DNA of 64,000 nucleotides from CAXOVX01 sp964213345 (GCA_964213345.1 CAXOVX010000055.1:9842-73841); one strand, 5' to 3'; numbered from the stretch's first letter, positions 20,735 to 30,751 are shown. The notes: a model not told the origin generated them from the letters alone. Numbers and translations: made by a program.

Positions 20735-21163
20735 ATGATATTAAATCCAAAAAAAACGAAATATAGAAAAGCCTTCAAGGGGAGGATTTGTGGAATTGCT
20801 ACTAGTGGTGCTACTTTAAGTTTTGGTGCATTTGGATTGAAGGCTTTAGAGCCTGAAAGAATAACAGCTAGGCAAATAGAAGCAGCCAGAAAGGCTATTA
20901 ATGGATACTTAAAGCGTGCTGGTAAGTTATGGATTCGTATTTTCCCTGATGTTCCAGTTTCGAAAAAGCCAACAGATGTACGGATGGGAAGTGGCAAAGG
21001 CTCAGTGGAATATTGGGCTTGTAGAGTAAGACCTGGGAAAATGTTGTTTGAGCTTGATGGTATAACTGAGGAGCAAGCGTTGGGTGCTTTGCGACGAGCT
21101 GCTGGGAAATTGCCGATAAAGACAAGATTTGTAAAAAGAATAGAGGGTGGCAGTATATTGTAG
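20735..21163 (+). CDS. rplP: 50S ribosomal protein L16
   Basis: L16 supports the A-site tRNA elbow. The 142-residue protein starts [20 protein letters not shown], then [40 protein letters not shown] and [16 protein letters not shown], all characteristic. It is followed by rpmC after 79 bp. Confidence 0.96.
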   Translation: MILNPKKTKYRKAFKGRICGIATSGATLSFGAFGLKALEPERITARQIEAARKAINGYLKRAGKLWIRIFPDVPVSKKPTDVRMGSGKGSVEYWACRVRPGKMLFELDGITEEQALGALRRAAGKLPIKTRFVKRIEGGSIL

Positions 21164-21242
21164 TACGCTCGTATTTTTTTTGATGCGTAGTAAAATGCTT
21201 AAAATCTGAATTTTGATTATTTTTTAGTGAGCAGGTGATGCA

Positions 21243-21452
21243 GTGGCAGAAGAGGTAAAAGTAAAAAATTTGAGGGGGCATAGTCTGCAGGAGCTGCATG
21301 TTATGCTTGTAGATTTTAAAAAAGAGGCTATGAATTTGCGTTTTCAACATAAGCTAGCATCTGGTGACTTCGATCTGAATAGATTTAGGTTTCTTAAGGC
21401 GCGTGTAGCACAGCTTATGACTGTAATTAATGAGAAGAAGCGGGAAAATTAG
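21243..21452 (+). CDS. rpmC: 50S ribosomal protein L29
   Basis: L29 lies at the tunnel exit beside L23. The start is GTG 21243 (MAEEVKVKNLRGHSLQELHV), and 69 residues end in a coiled region typical of L29. This is the last gene of the block: rpsQ, rplN, rplX, rplE, rpsN and rpsH, which normally follow, are replaced by tadA. The rplF-rplR end of that series appears instead at the left edge of the window. Confidence 0.92.
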   Translation: MAEEVKVKNLRGHSLQELHVMLVDFKKEAMNLRFQHKLASGDFDLNRFRFLKARVAQLMTVINEKKREN

Positions 21453-21583
21453 GAGAAAGTGGCAGTATGTGTAGGCTGTTTTGCTCTTTGTGACGTTGTT
21501 TTATCTGTGCGAAAGGTTTTTCAGAGTGGTGGAGGTTTGACTCTTTTTTAGCAAGTTTGTTGGGGGTGTTGTGATTGGTGGTG

Positions 21584-22036
21584 ATGTTCATATCTCTTAT
21601 GAAGCGAGCTTTCGTTGTAGCAGAATTTGCTTTGCAGATTGGCGAGGTGCCAGTGGGTGCTGTTGTAGTTGATAGGCGCGGTAGAGTTGTGTCCTCTGCT
21701 CATAATCAAGTAGTAACAACTAGAGATCCTACGGCGCATGCTGAGATACTTGCGATAAGGAAGGCTGCTAGGGTGTTGCGCACTCAGTATTTAACTGACT
21801 GTGATATTTATGTTACACTTGAGCCGTGTGCTATGTGTGCACATGCCATCTCGATCAGTCGTATGCGAAGATTATATTTTGGGGCCTACGATGCAAAAAG
21901 TGGAGGGGTGGAGAATGGGCCGAGGGTGCTATGTAGCACGGCATGCCACCATAGGCCGGAAATATACGGAGGTATAATTGCCGAGAAGAGTGCAATGCTA
22001 TTACGTAATTTTTTTTTGCAGCATAGAAAAGGCTGA
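21584..22036 (+). CDS. tadA: tRNA-specific adenosine deaminase
   Basis: TadA converts A34 to inosine in tRNA-Arg(ACG), an essential reaction. Using ATG 21584, the zinc-binding HAE is at residues 52-54 and PCAMC at 81-85, with GEVPVGAVVVD at about 20-30, all hallmarks of the family; 150 residues is normal. TTG 21575 is an alternative start. It lies 131 bp after rpmC, where the spc genes would be expected, and is followed by IS remnants. Confidence 0.92.
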   Translation: MFISLMKRAFVVAEFALQIGEVPVGAVVVDRRGRVVSSAHNQVVTTRDPTAHAEILAIRKAARVLRTQYLTDCDIYVTLEPCAMCAHAISISRMRRLYFGAYDAKSGGVENGPRVLCSTACHHRPEIYGGIIAEKSAMLLRNFFLQHRKG

Positions 22037-22114
22037 GAAGTTCAGAGTTTAGTGAAAACCAAGGAATGTAACTTTCAAACGGCGCTCTTGGTTTAGTGTG
22101 ATATTTGTAGAAAA

Positions 22115-22575
22115 ATGGAAATGGGTTAATTTTTGAAGGCAGCGTCCACAACATCTGCTAAAGAAAGAAGAGTATTTTTTTAATATTTTGCCTACCAACG
22201 CCTTAGGTTGGCCAAAAATTTTTTGATTGGATTAATTTGGTGAACAAAGAGGTAAAGATAACAGATGACATTTCGCCTCTTCTACCATTTTCCTTGTATT
22301 TTATGATTTATGGAAGCTAGCGTTATCTATGATGACCATCTGACTAGGCTTTGACGGCAGATATCAGACGAGTAACTTTGTATCGGAAAGTTTCCTTGTA
22401 GCACATCGCTGCTATAATCTAGCTATAAAGTTCTCCTTAGAATATCTTCTACATGAGATGAAATCGTGTATTTCTTGCCCCTTTTTCGCATATCCACGCT
22501 CTTTATAAAGATATTCCTGTATTCCACTTTCATCAATATACACCAAATTATCTCGAGATATTGATGATGTTTTCT
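22115..22575 (-). mobile_element. IS630-family transposase fragment
   Basis: The minus strand reads ISRDNLVYIDESGIQEYLYK, RGYAKKGQEIHDFI, then after shifts VIIDNASFHKS and a decayed C-terminal part toward 22115. YIDESG and the IDNASFHKS segment carry the two aspartates of the IS630/Tc1 DDE catalytic site. Stops and frameshifts are frequent. The N-terminal DNA-binding part is missing, cut off by the IS982 element that begins at 22580. Confidence 0.75.
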
Positions 22576-22579
22576 CTAA

Positions 22580-24704
22580 AAACCTCAACTATGGATTAGA
22601 GGGAGGTAAGATATGCTATTGAGTTGAGGCAGCGGATATTTTGGATATTTTATGTAAGATTTTTACAAGATACGACAACATAAAGGGACTGATGCTGGCT
22701 GGAGCTTTTGTATTTTCAGGAGTTAAAGACGCTATTATTTGAATGATTTTAGCTAAGGAATGTGTCTTATAGACTGTGTTTAAAATTTATTATTTGTGTA
22801 TTCTAGAAGATTCTCTATATTTTTGGTGATTAGCTATACCAATCCCTTGATTGGCAGGGTCAATATGCACAACGTTTTAAATAAAAACGAATAGCATGCA
22901 TAAGTGCTGAAAACTTATTCTTTGCTATGCTAAAGAGGCGTGAATATATAGTATCTTTAGAAAAGACCCACTCAAAAGGCGCCCTCCATATAGAATCCGA
23001 AGGGTCGAACCCACCATTTTTACCCTTCCTATCAGTCTTCTTAATTCCTCCAAGATGCCCTCTTTTAGCTATGGCTATAGTTTTGGCAGGAGACGTGCAA
23101 TACCCATTATCTGCGTATATAGAGCGCCTAGACGGGCACACATGTTTAAATCCCTGGGCATCTGTTAACGTTTGCTGGTGTAATCGTCGCCTTATCTACA
23201 CTCACATGTTTTTTATAACCATACAAAAACTTAGTACCACCTTTACAGCCGATCTTAGCTTGTTTATCATGTGCCACTTTAGACAAAACTTCATTATTCA
23301 GTTTTTTATATTTCTTCCGCCTTGCCTCATCTCTCTCTTCCCACAAACTTGCCTTCGATATTAGGTGCGATGCATCAACAAATGTAAATACCTCGCTTAT
23401 ATAATTGCGCCATAAGCTGATCTCTGAAAATACTAAATATCCTAGATAGCTTTGGTCCCTATCTTTTCCCTTAGCTTACTAAATACGCTATAATCTGGAG
23501 TCGCATCCCTTAAATCAAACTCACAAAACCACTTTGCTGCGTTGCCATCACTCTATCTTTCAAGTTCTTATCGCTCAAATCTTCCATCAATTGCAGAAGC
23601 ACTTAAATAGCCTATGAACTCTGTAACCTTTGTAATTAGCTGGCAACTCAACTGCTGATAACTCACCACTAATTGCCGCAAAATCAAATAATGCCTTGAA
23701 ACTCCTCTATTGATTATCCCTAGATACCAACTCTTCCAAACTCACCATTATTATTTGACTTAATACCATTTGCCTACCATTTATCTTGCCCACTTTCACC
23801 AATAATACCTTAATTTATCCCATCTCATCTCGCAACAGCCCCATAAGGTATCTGCATGAAGAGAGATATATTACAGAACTATCTATTTTCGTTGATGATT
23901 TTTGTAAAGCGATAGATGCATGGCTAAAGAACAAATTGTTAGCGGGCGAAGAGCATCGAAATCCGACTATAATGCTAAAGATATGGTTATCTGAGATTAT
24001 GACAATTGAGTTGCTTTGCCAACAATCTCCATGTAGAAACTTCAAATATTTTTATCGCAGTTATCTATCTTTACAAAAAAGATTTTTCTACTTTGCCTTC
24101 ATATGAGAGATTTCTAACACTAAAAAGAGGAAGAATACTTGAATGATGGTATTATAATCAGGCGAAAAACAGTGTGCTATCCTGCATAGATTCAACATCC
24201 ATAGCCGTTTGTCATCCGAAAAGAATTACGCGAAATACTGTGCAAAGCTAGATAAACCCAGTAAGGGCTGGTTTCTTGGATTAAAATTACATGTTGTGAT
24301 TAATGAAATAGGCGAGATTCAAGGTATTAAATTGACGCCTGGCAATGGAGGAGTGCCAGTTTCATCCATCACAAGACGTCTAACTGGCTTGTTGTTTGGG
24401 GATACAGGGTACATAAAAAAGAAGCTCTTTGAAGAATTATACAGTGAGGACTAAATTAGTTACGGGGATAAAAAAGGGCATGAAAAATGTGCTAATACCC
24501 TTTTTGAAAAGAATTTACTTCGAAAGCACTCAATCGTAGAAACCGTTTTTGCAGTACTCAAGGGCTAATTCGAGCTTGAACATACCAGGACCAATCTCTG
24601 TTTGGAATGCTCTAGTACACATTCTCTCTTCTCTTTGTGCATACTGCCTCAAATCTTCCAAACCTTCTATCTCTTCTCCTATTCTAATCCATGATTGAGG
24701 TTTG
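22580..24704 (+). mobile_element. IS982-family element type B, copy 2, interrupted
   Basis: The left end AACCTCAACTATGGATTAG and a right end ATTCTAATCCATGATTGAGG match the inverted ends of the copy at 4033. The transposase reading is split by a 1158-bp insertion at 22684-23841 and resumes as FVDDFCKAIDAWLKNKLLAG (about 23880) and SKGWFLGLKLHVVINEIGEI (about 24260), ending near 24540. The frame is broken several times even without the insertion. Confidence 0.85.
22684..23841 (-). mobile_element. IS5-superfamily DDE element inserted into IS982
   Basis: CATAA occurs directly at both edges (22679-22683 and 23842-23846), consistent with a target duplication. The ends GGGACTGATGC and, inverted, GGGCTGTTGCGAGATGAG share GGG-CTG-TGC. 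The minus strand encodes a broken DDE transposase: VSLEELVSRDNQ near the start, VFTFVDASHLISKASLWEER, FLYGYKKHVSVDKAT, then RRSIYADNGYC and FEWVFSKDTIYSR at the C-terminus. It is inactive. A related N-terminal fragment lies at 34171 and an end fragment at 36964. Confidence 0.8.
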
Positions 24705-24722
24705 TGGTGCTGATGCAAAAAA

Positions 24723-25125
24723 TTTATGTCTCTCTGTGGGATAGGGTTAATACCCTGCCTTTAGGCGAGCACTTTAGTATTATTTTTTTATTTTATGTCA
24801 TATAGGAAAGGGTCTTACAGCATATATGAATTAAATCATATTATCTGGTGTACAAGTATAGGTACAGAGTATTGACGGTGTTATAGGGAAGTGTGTTTAG
24901 CTAATTACGTGGACATCATGTCTGGCTCATTATAAGTCCGGACCATGTTCATATATTGGCGTTAGTACCGCCTAATATGGGTATTTCGAAATTGGTGCAG
25001 TATATTAAGGGTAAAAGTAGCCGTAAAGTGCTAATGGAATTTGAGCAATTAAAGAAAAAATATTGTGGACAACATATATGGGCTAAAGGATATTTTGCAG
25101 TTACAGTTGGTAACCTAAATGAATT
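24723..25125 (+). mobile_element. IS200/IS605-type element, copy 1 (tnpA remnant)
   Basis: It starts TTTATGTCTCTCTGTGGGAT followed by the small palindrome GCCTTTAGGC, the left end shared with copies at 39304 and 43293. The body reads, across frameshifts, YELNHIIWCTSIGTEY, then ANYVDIMSG, PPNMGISKLVQYIKGKSS and KKYCGQHIWAKGYFAVTVGN. These are blocks of the IS200 Y1 transposase TnpA. The right end is lost after GNLNE, where the sequence diverges from the 39-kb copy. Confidence 0.8.
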
Positions 25126-25335
25126 CTTACGTTAATACTATTTATAGATTGCCCCCAGCTTATAGTTCTTCCCTATGCCTCCGAAAAACTAAAAATCTTG
25201 TCTTGCAACAGTCCCATGGTAATTGCAAGATTTACCTACTACGAGACGTAACAAAAGCAGTGCACGCAGATAGGAGGACGGACCGTTTCCATACAAAAAC
25301 CCATACATCGGGGAATGCAAGTTACAAAAGAGGAG

Positions 25336-25407
25336 AGGCCAAGGTCAGAATCGAACTGACGCATAACGGATTTGCAATCCGTTGCATTACCACTTTGCTA
25401 CTCGGCC
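25336..25407 (-). tRNA. tRNA-Cys (GCA)
   Basis: On the minus strand the acceptor GGCCGAG pairs with CTTGGCC (one G-U), the anticodon stem-loop CGGAT-TGCA-AATCCG gives GCA, and the T arm is GTCAG-TTCGATT-CTGAC. The discriminator is U, as expected for tRNA-Cys. CCA is not encoded. rpsU lies just upstream on the same strand. Confidence 0.95.
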
Positions 25408-25498
25408 CTTGTACAATAACCAACTCGATTCAAATAAAATCGCAATTTGTTGTAAAAATATGGAACACATCTACACCAAAACACTCATAAAATCAGAC

Positions 25499-25708
25499 TC
25501 AATAACCATCTGTTATGTATCTTCTGGCTAACTTATGTCTACGTCTTACAGACTCTTCTTGCTTTCTAACGCGCATTTCAGAGGGCTTTTCATAGAATCT
25601 TTTTAGTTTTAATATCCTAAAAATCCCCTCCCTCTGCATCTTTCTCTTCATTTGACGCAACGCCGCATCAACGTTATTAAAACGTACTGCCACTACTACA
25701 TTTGTCAA
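25499..25708 (-). CDS. rpsU: 30S ribosomal protein S21
   Basis: S21 is a small basic protein that helps initiation on the 30S platform. The chosen TTG start at 25708 has GGAGG eight bases upstream and gives a 69-residue protein starting [20 protein letters not shown]; an upstream TTG (25723) would place the Shine-Dalgarno inside the gene. [20 protein letters not shown] is the diagnostic S21 segment, slightly altered. Its stop lies about 91 bp before the tRNA-Cys gene on the same strand. Confidence 0.93.
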   Translation of the reverse strand: MTNVVVAVRFNNVDAALRQMKRKMQREGIFRILKLKRFYEKPSEMRVRKQEESVRRRHKLARRYITDGY

Positions 25709-26217
25709 CGCACTTACCTCCAACTGTGGTTAGTCCTATAAATTGTAAGAGCTATAGCTCACTACACCATTTTTTTAACAAAAACCCCCCATTACAGGAA
25801 AGATACTCCTTTATCTGCATCACCCGTACCTGCGCCGCCTTCTTATTACAGACCCAACAAAACACATTTACACACATCTCAATTCATCTTTGCGTCTACT
25901 TTCACCACTCCTAATCCACAAAACTGTCCTGATAGTTCTTGAAAATACCTGCAAAACTGCCTAAGCTGCACAAACTACTATAAGCTTATGTATAGGACGG
26001 AAAAAAAACTTGCAAGGAATATTATACATGGATCTCACTTACTAAGCTGTTAGAAATTTTGTTTTTTTATTTTTTATTAATATGACTGATAATTTTACAA
26101 ATTTTACAAAATATACCTTGTAAGTAGCTTCATTCCTCGCATTACAATCGATGACTACTTCAAACATGCTGCCACTTCTACATCTTCAACTCACCGGCGC
26201 TACTGCTGCCACGAAAC
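25709..26217. other. Intergenic region between rpsU and tRNA-Ile
   Basis: No gene, repeat copy or IS end is recognised in this 509-bp AT-rich stretch. It must hold the rpsU promoter and leader on the minus strand, but no clear -35/-10 pair stood out. Confidence 0.5.
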
Positions 26218-26294
<77 letters not shown>

Positions 26295-26369
26295 TTTTAT
26301 GACTTCTACAAAAAGAGATATACGAAAGTTAACAAATAATATCTTGGAGTCAACCACAAAGAACATATA

Positions 26370-28100
26370 TTAAATGATTTTATTTATGGCGCTATCTATT
26401 ACCTGAATTGTTTCCTCCACTCCATACAACGCAATGAATGATCCAAGACGTGGGCCGGAAACAGCCCCTAACAATACTTCATACAAGCTTTGAAACCAGG
26501 CTCTCAACTCTATCTGATGTTTTTTCCCAGCTTCGTATACTTTTGTCTGAATTGTATCGGAGTCATGCTTTCCCTGCTCCGTTAATTCCAACAATGACCG
26601 TTTAAGCGTCAGCAGTGCTTCCCTTTCAAGAGCATCAGGATTTTTGTAATGTTTTTTTGGCTTTACAAAATCATGATAATAATTGATAGCCCCCCTTACC
26701 ATATTTTGAATAAATGGGCAATTAACTGCCTCTTTGTCATTTGTATACCTCACGATATATCCCCAAATTACACTTGGATTATCAGTATTACAAACGCTAA
26801 CCAAATTCAAAAGAAGTGAGTAGGTAAGGTTTGTATTAAGCACTGGTGGGTTACCATTGTGTATATGATATACGGGATTTGCAGCTTGTTTACTCTCGGT
26901 TGCAACCAGGTCAGATTTATTGTTAGGATTGCAGCTGTGCATTTCATAGTTACAATTTCCCTTGAGCTGATCTTGTTGCAGACCTCTTTCTTTGTGGAAC
27001 TGTGCAATGTATGAAATATATTCGTCTACATATTTTGGTATAACATCAAAATACAGCCTTTTAGCTTTTTGCGGTGATGCGTACATAAACAAGGACAAAC
27101 TCTCTTGTGGAGCATATTTTAGCCACTCTTCTAATGTAAACCCAGTTCCTTTTGATTTTGATATTTTCTGCCCTGCTTCATCTAGAAATAATTCGTAAAA
27201 CATTTGATGTGGAGCTTTATTACCCAGTACTTGACATATCTTGCTGTATATTGGGCCGTTAACGAGATGATCTTTTCCGTACATTTCAAAATCTACATCA
27301 AAAACAGCCCAACGCATGCCAAAATCAGGTTTCCATTGAAGTTTGCAATGTCCATCTGTTACCTTTGTATAAATAACTTCGTTTGTCTCTTCATTTTTAT
27401 AGGCAATCATCCCTTGTTTGATGTCGCGGTCAATGATTGCGACTTGTAGTACTTTTCCTGTTTTTTTATCTATGGGCAAGAAGGGGCTATAAGTTTTTTG
27501 CCGCTCTTGCCCTAAAGTAGGGAGCATTATATCCATAATTTCATCATAATGTTCGAGTACCGCTAGCAATCCCTCGTTAAAGACGCCAGTTTTATAGCAT
27601 TCAGTTGCGCTTTTAAATTCATACTCAAATTCAAAACGATCTAAAAACTGGCAAAGCCTTGCATTCATATGTTGCGCGAAACTAGAGTGCGTGCAAAACG
27701 GGTCTGGGATGCTACTCAACGGTAGATCCATGTACTTTACGTATTCCGGCTTATTAGGGATAGTGTCTGGTATTTTACGCATGCCATCCATGTCATCTGA
27801 TACACAAAATAGATGTGTGGGTATATTAGACAATTTCTGAAACGCATAACGCACCATCGTAGTGCGTACAACTTCTCCAAATGTACCAATATGAGGCAAC
27901 CCTGAAGGGCCATACCCTGTCTCAAATAACACATACCCTTTTGCAGGAGTGGTGTAATTAATTTTTTTTAATATTTTCTCCGCTTCTTGAAACGGCCATG
28001 CCCTGCTTTCTATCAGATGCTCGAAATTGTGATTCATTATGTGCCTTATTGAGGTCATACTAAAAAGTTTTTTATGTGGCTTTTCTGTGTCATTGCCCAC
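26370..28100 (-). CDS. lysS: Lysyl-tRNA synthetase, class I
   Basis: Charges tRNA-Lys. This is the class I (Rossmann-fold) enzyme found in archaea, some alphaproteobacteria and Rickettsiales, unrelated to the usual class II LysRS. The HIGH-like motif is GPSGLPHIGTFGEVVRTTMV and the KMSKS-like motif is KISKSKGTGFTLEEW. The C-terminal half contains a low-complexity stretch rich in N, K and S around residues 385-420. The 576-residue length is within family range. The start may be ATG 28100 or the later ATG giving MTSIRHIMNHNF. A dispersed repeat lies 3 bp upstream of the first start. Confidence 0.93.
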   Translation of the reverse strand: MGNDTEKPHKKLFSMTSIRHIMNHNFEHLIESRAWPFQEAEKILKKINYTTPAKGYVLFETGYGPSGLPHIGTFGEVVRTTMVRYAFQKLSNIPTHLFCVSDDMDGMRKIPDTIPNKPEYVKYMDLPLSSIPDPFCTHSSFAQHMNARLCQFLDRFEFEYEFKSATECYKTGVFNEGLLAVLEHYDEIMDIMLPTLGQERQKTYSPFLPIDKKTGKVLQVAIIDRDIKQGMIAYKNEETNEVIYTKVTDGHCKLQWKPDFGMRWAVFDVDFEMYGKDHLVNGPIYSKICQVLGNKAPHQMFYELFLDEAGQKISKSKGTGFTLEEWLKYAPQESLSLFMYASPQKAKRLYFDVIPKYVDEYISYIAQFHKERGLQQDQLKGNCNYEMHSCNPNNKSDLVATESKQAANPVYHIHNGNPPVLNTNLTYSLLLNLVSVCNTDNPSVIWGYIVRYTNDKEAVNCPFIQNMVRGAINYYHDFVKPKKHYKNPDALEREALLTLKRSLLELTEQGKHDSDTIQTKVYEAGKKHQIELRAWFQSLYEVLLGAVSGPRLGSFIALYGVEETIQVIDSAINKII

Positions 28101-28103
28101 CTT

Positions 28104-28227
28104 ATACTAACGTCCCTTTTTTAACGCCCACGTTGTCGCGTTGCAAGATTCAGGCTCGGTCATGTAGAGTACCACTCTCCCTCACCCTTGCGCCCAGTGT
28201 TCATTTAAAAAAAACGGGACTTGGTAT
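28104..28227 (-). repeat. Dispersed TIR element, copy 2 (MITE-like)
   Basis: Read on the minus strand it starts ATACCAAGTCCCG and ends AAGGGACGTTAGTAT, with the common interior (CACTGGGCGCAAGGGTGAGG, CTGAATC-like, CGCGACAACGTGGGCG). The 124-bp copy lies 3 bp upstream of lysS, replacing its promoter region, and separates lysS from yidD. Confidence 0.85.
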
Positions 28228-28357
28228 TACTTTCCCAGCGTACTAAAAAAGACTGCTATATGCGAGGAAATTTTAATTCCCATTTGCATCTTTGTTTTAG
28301 CACAAGCACCGCAATCGTTTTCTAAATTAGGAATAGATGGAATAGCAGTTTTAGGAC

Positions 28358-28606
28358 TTAAGGTGGGGGATCGTACCCCTTTTTACCGGAAAATGGATGA
28401 CATCTACATAGTCTGAATAATAAGAGCAAGCTTGCTCTATGCGCAGGATGGCGCTTATATACTTCTTTAGCGTAGCTAGAGCAGCTGGGGTAAAATAAAC
28501 AGTAATGCGGGAGAAATGGCGAGAGACACAGCTTATAGAAGTATATCAAGAATAGTGCTACATTTTTGAGCACAATATTTGTATAAATTTTTACTTTTGA
28601 GAACAT
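28358..28606 (-). CDS. yidD: Membrane protein insertion efficiency factor YidD
   Basis: YidD is a small membrane-associated protein that aids YidC/Sec insertion. The 82-residue protein has the family hallmark YKLCLSPFLPHYCLFYPSCSSYAKEV with conserved cysteines, and a C-terminal RLCRCHPFSGKKGYDPPP, close to the usual RCHPWHPGGYDPVP. It starts 5 bp after the rnpA stop and is clearly in that operon. yidC, which usually follows, is not in the window. Confidence 0.92.
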   Translation of the reverse strand: MFSKVKIYTNIVLKNVALFLIYFYKLCLSPFLPHYCLFYPSCSSYAKEVYKRHPAHRASLLLLFRLCRCHPFSGKKGYDPPP

Positions 28607-28611
28607 GCACT

Positions 28612-29046
28612 TCAGCTATTTGTAGATATACGTAAACGGGATGACACTGCACGATGTAAGCATTTTTTAAACTCTGAATATACATCACAAAAATCAGCAA
28701 CTAACAAAGCTTGTCTTGCGACTACAACAATCTTAATGACCTTATTACACTTAACGAAAGGAAGTGATGAAAAATGGTGATGTGATATTGCTCTTAATAC
28801 GCGCCTACACCTATTCCTCTTGACAGCACCTCCGACTTTCTTACTCGCAATAAACCCAATTAAAGGCTTATCTACCAGATCACATCTTACATTCTTAGTC
28901 GGATATGTTACAGGAGAAAATGACACACAACCCTCTGCCATAAAAAACAGCACAAAGTAGGCTGAGACGATCTTGTATCCACTAGCCATAACTTGCTTGT
29001 ACTCAGCAGACGTCTTCATTTTTTCAAACGCCAACTTACTTGCCAC
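28612..29046 (-). CDS. rnpA: Ribonuclease P protein component
   Basis: RnpA binds RNase P RNA and supports 5' maturation of tRNA. The 144-residue protein is highly basic in its core, with IGFIASKKVGGAVKRNRCRRVLRA matching the RNR motif (usual VGKAVxRNRxKRxxRE). KIVVVARQALLVADFCDV matches the DxVVIARxxxxxxxF part. N-terminal divergence is typical. It lies between rpmH and yidD, the classic order. Confidence 0.92.
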   Translation of the reverse strand: MASKLAFEKMKTSAEYKQVMASGYKIVSAYFVLFFMAEGCVSFSPVTYPTKNVRCDLVDKPLIGFIASKKVGGAVKRNRCRRVLRAISHHHFSSLPFVKCNKVIKIVVVARQALLVADFCDVYSEFKKCLHRAVSSRLRISTNS

Positions 29047-29117
29047 ATAACCACAGCAAACCGAGCCACTTGATGCTGGAACGATAACCTATATGAAACT
29101 TGAGTTTTCCAAAAAGC

Positions 29118-29258
29118 CTATGCGCTAAGTACTTTGCGTCCTTTAGCCCTTCTGTTATTGAGCACCCTCCTTCCTCCAACAGTTGCTGTGCGTGCTCTGA
29201 AACCATGTCGCCTCTTTCTAACTAACCTGCTCGGTTGATATGTTCTTTTTGTTGCCAT
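29118..29258 (-). CDS. rpmH: 50S ribosomal protein L34
   Basis: A 46-residue, strongly basic protein: [20 protein letters not shown] then [20 protein letters not shown] and RKVLSA. These are the conserved L34 blocks (KRTxQPS, RKRxHGFRxRMxTxxGRxVLxxRRxKGR). ATG 29258, stop TAG at 29118. It is the first gene of rpmH-rnpA-yidD. The divergent uracil-DNA glycosylase starts 47-128 bp away, so the two share a promoter region. Confidence 0.96.
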   Translation of the reverse strand: MATKRTYQPSRLVRKRRHGFRARTATVGGRRVLNNRRAKGRKVLSA

Positions 29259-29385
29259 ACTTTTTTTTGCAAAATACTATCTAAATTGTTAGTCTAGCTG
29301 TAAAATGTTTAGACTAGACAAAGTAGGATTTTACTGCCATTTTTGGGGTAATGTCAAGAAGTTTTATAAATGCAAAGCTAATAGC

Positions 29386-30153
29386 ATGAGAGATACATTT
29401 TATATATCCAAGGCGCACCGTTTACTTGCAATATTAGGTGTAGAGTTAGCATACGGTGATCAACCAGTGCATAGAATGCACTCTTACGATAGTAGCAGTG
29501 CTGTCGTTAGTATAACAGGAAATTCAAATATAGATTGTTCTAAAACGAGTGTTACCGCTCAAGATCCAGTACTTCACTGCGATAGCTTGGAAAATTTACG
29601 AAACATTGTACAAGCGTTCGATGGATGTGCGCTGAAAGAGCATGCAACGCATACTGTTTTTGGTGATGGTAATCCTAAGGCAAAAATTATGCTTATAGGG
29701 GAAGCTCCAGGATTTTATGAGGATAAATGCGGTATTCCATTTTGTGGCCCAAGTGGAAAATTGCTTGATAAGATATTAGCTGCAGTTAACCTAGATAGAA
29801 CAAAAGTATATATTACAAATACGGTTTTTTGGCGTCCTCCCGAAAATAGGCGGCCCACAAAGGAAGAACTTGTGATATGCAGACCGTTCGTTGAGAGGCA
29901 TATATTTTTGATCAAACCTGAATTAATAATGCTGGTGGGAAGCACTGCTGTTGAGGCGTTATTGCAGTTAAATACTCCGATGAATAAGCTTAGGGGGCAG
30001 TATTTTGACTATAAAAATCCTTATCTAAAAGAGCCAATAAAAGCAACTGCCATATTTCATCCATCATACCTGCTCAGGCAACCCGTTAAAAAAAAATTAA
30101 TGTGGTTTGATATACTTAAAATTATGAAGGATTTTCAATACTTGGTGGGATAG
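29386..30153 (+). CDS. Uracil-DNA glycosylase, family 4-like
   Basis: Excises uracil from DNA, starting base-excision repair. The core reads KAKIMLIGEAPGFYEDKCG, then PFCGPSGKLLDKILAAV, YITNTVFWRPPENRRPTKEE and AIFHPSYLLRQP, matching family 4 (Fe-S) UDG motifs: GEAPG active site and HPSYLLR. Family 4 enzymes bind a [4Fe-4S] cluster; candidate cysteines are in FDGCALKEHATHTVF, KCGIPFCGPSG and VICRPFVE. Whether four ligands remain cannot be judged by eye. ATG 29386 is preferred; the frame also has ATG 29305, whose extra residues look non-coding. Divergent from rpmH. Confidence 0.9.
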   Translation: MRDTFYISKAHRLLAILGVELAYGDQPVHRMHSYDSSSAVVSITGNSNIDCSKTSVTAQDPVLHCDSLENLRNIVQAFDGCALKEHATHTVFGDGNPKAKIMLIGEAPGFYEDKCGIPFCGPSGKLLDKILAAVNLDRTKVYITNTVFWRPPENRRPTKEELVICRPFVERHIFLIKPELIMLVGSTAVEALLQLNTPMNKLRGQYFDYKNPYLKEPIKATAIFHPSYLLRQPVKKKLMWFDILKIMKDFQYLVG

Positions 30154-30248
30154 ATTTTTTTTGAAATTCACTCATGCTGACCAAATGCAAGGAATATAGA
30201 GAGCATAGAACTATGATTTGATATGCATGAAGGTTTTGGCACCAGAGG

Positions 30249-30376
30249 ATACAAAATCCCATTTTTAAATAAATACTAGGAGCGATGGTGGAGGCAAAAG
30301 AGTGTGGGAATACCGCATGACTGAGCCCAAATCCCACAACGCAACAGCGTGGGTATTAAAAAAGGGAAATTAGTAC
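30249..30376 (+). repeat. Dispersed TIR element, copy 3 (MITE-like)
   Basis: A 128-bp copy running from ATACAAAATCCCATTTTTAA to TTAAAAAAGGGAAATTAGTAC, with the shared interior (ACTAGGAGCGATGG, GAGCCCAAATCC, CAACAGCGTGGG). It lies 95 bp after the uracil-DNA glycosylase gene. Confidence 0.8.
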
Positions 30377-30751
30377 GACACAGCAGTTCGTAGTAAAAGA
30401 TAGATTTTGAAAGAAGTCTAATATTAATAAAGCTTCGCTCTCATTGGGAGGTTATACGTTTTATTCAAAAATTTGTAAAAAACTTCGAGATTACACGTTA
30501 TTTTATTGTATTCTTTTCTATATGATTATGCATGTTAACAAAAAATTTGGTACTATGAAGTGCGTGAATGCCCTAATTATGTTTTTATCAGTAGATAATT
30601 GTTGCTGTTATCTTGTAGTACTGTATCATTAAGTCAGCTAAAAATTTCACTTGGCAATTTGTGTAATATAAAGTAGACAATAGTTTGATTAGCATGCGTA
30701 GATTTTATAGATTATTTTTTATAGATTGTTAATACAAAAAAGAAGAAAAAT
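30377..30751. other. Intergenic region before the type I secretion genes
   Basis: No gene is recognised in 375 bp. It contains the leader of the downstream ABC transporter gene; AAGAAGAAAAAT precedes its ATG. No convincing promoter stood out. Confidence 0.4.

Noticed and set aside
28240..28380. Minus-strand open stretch containing NLENDCGACAKTKMQMGIK downstream of yidD
   Set aside because: It looks faintly protein-like, but lacks a start codon and a recognisable family and overlaps the yidD end; not enough to call a gene.
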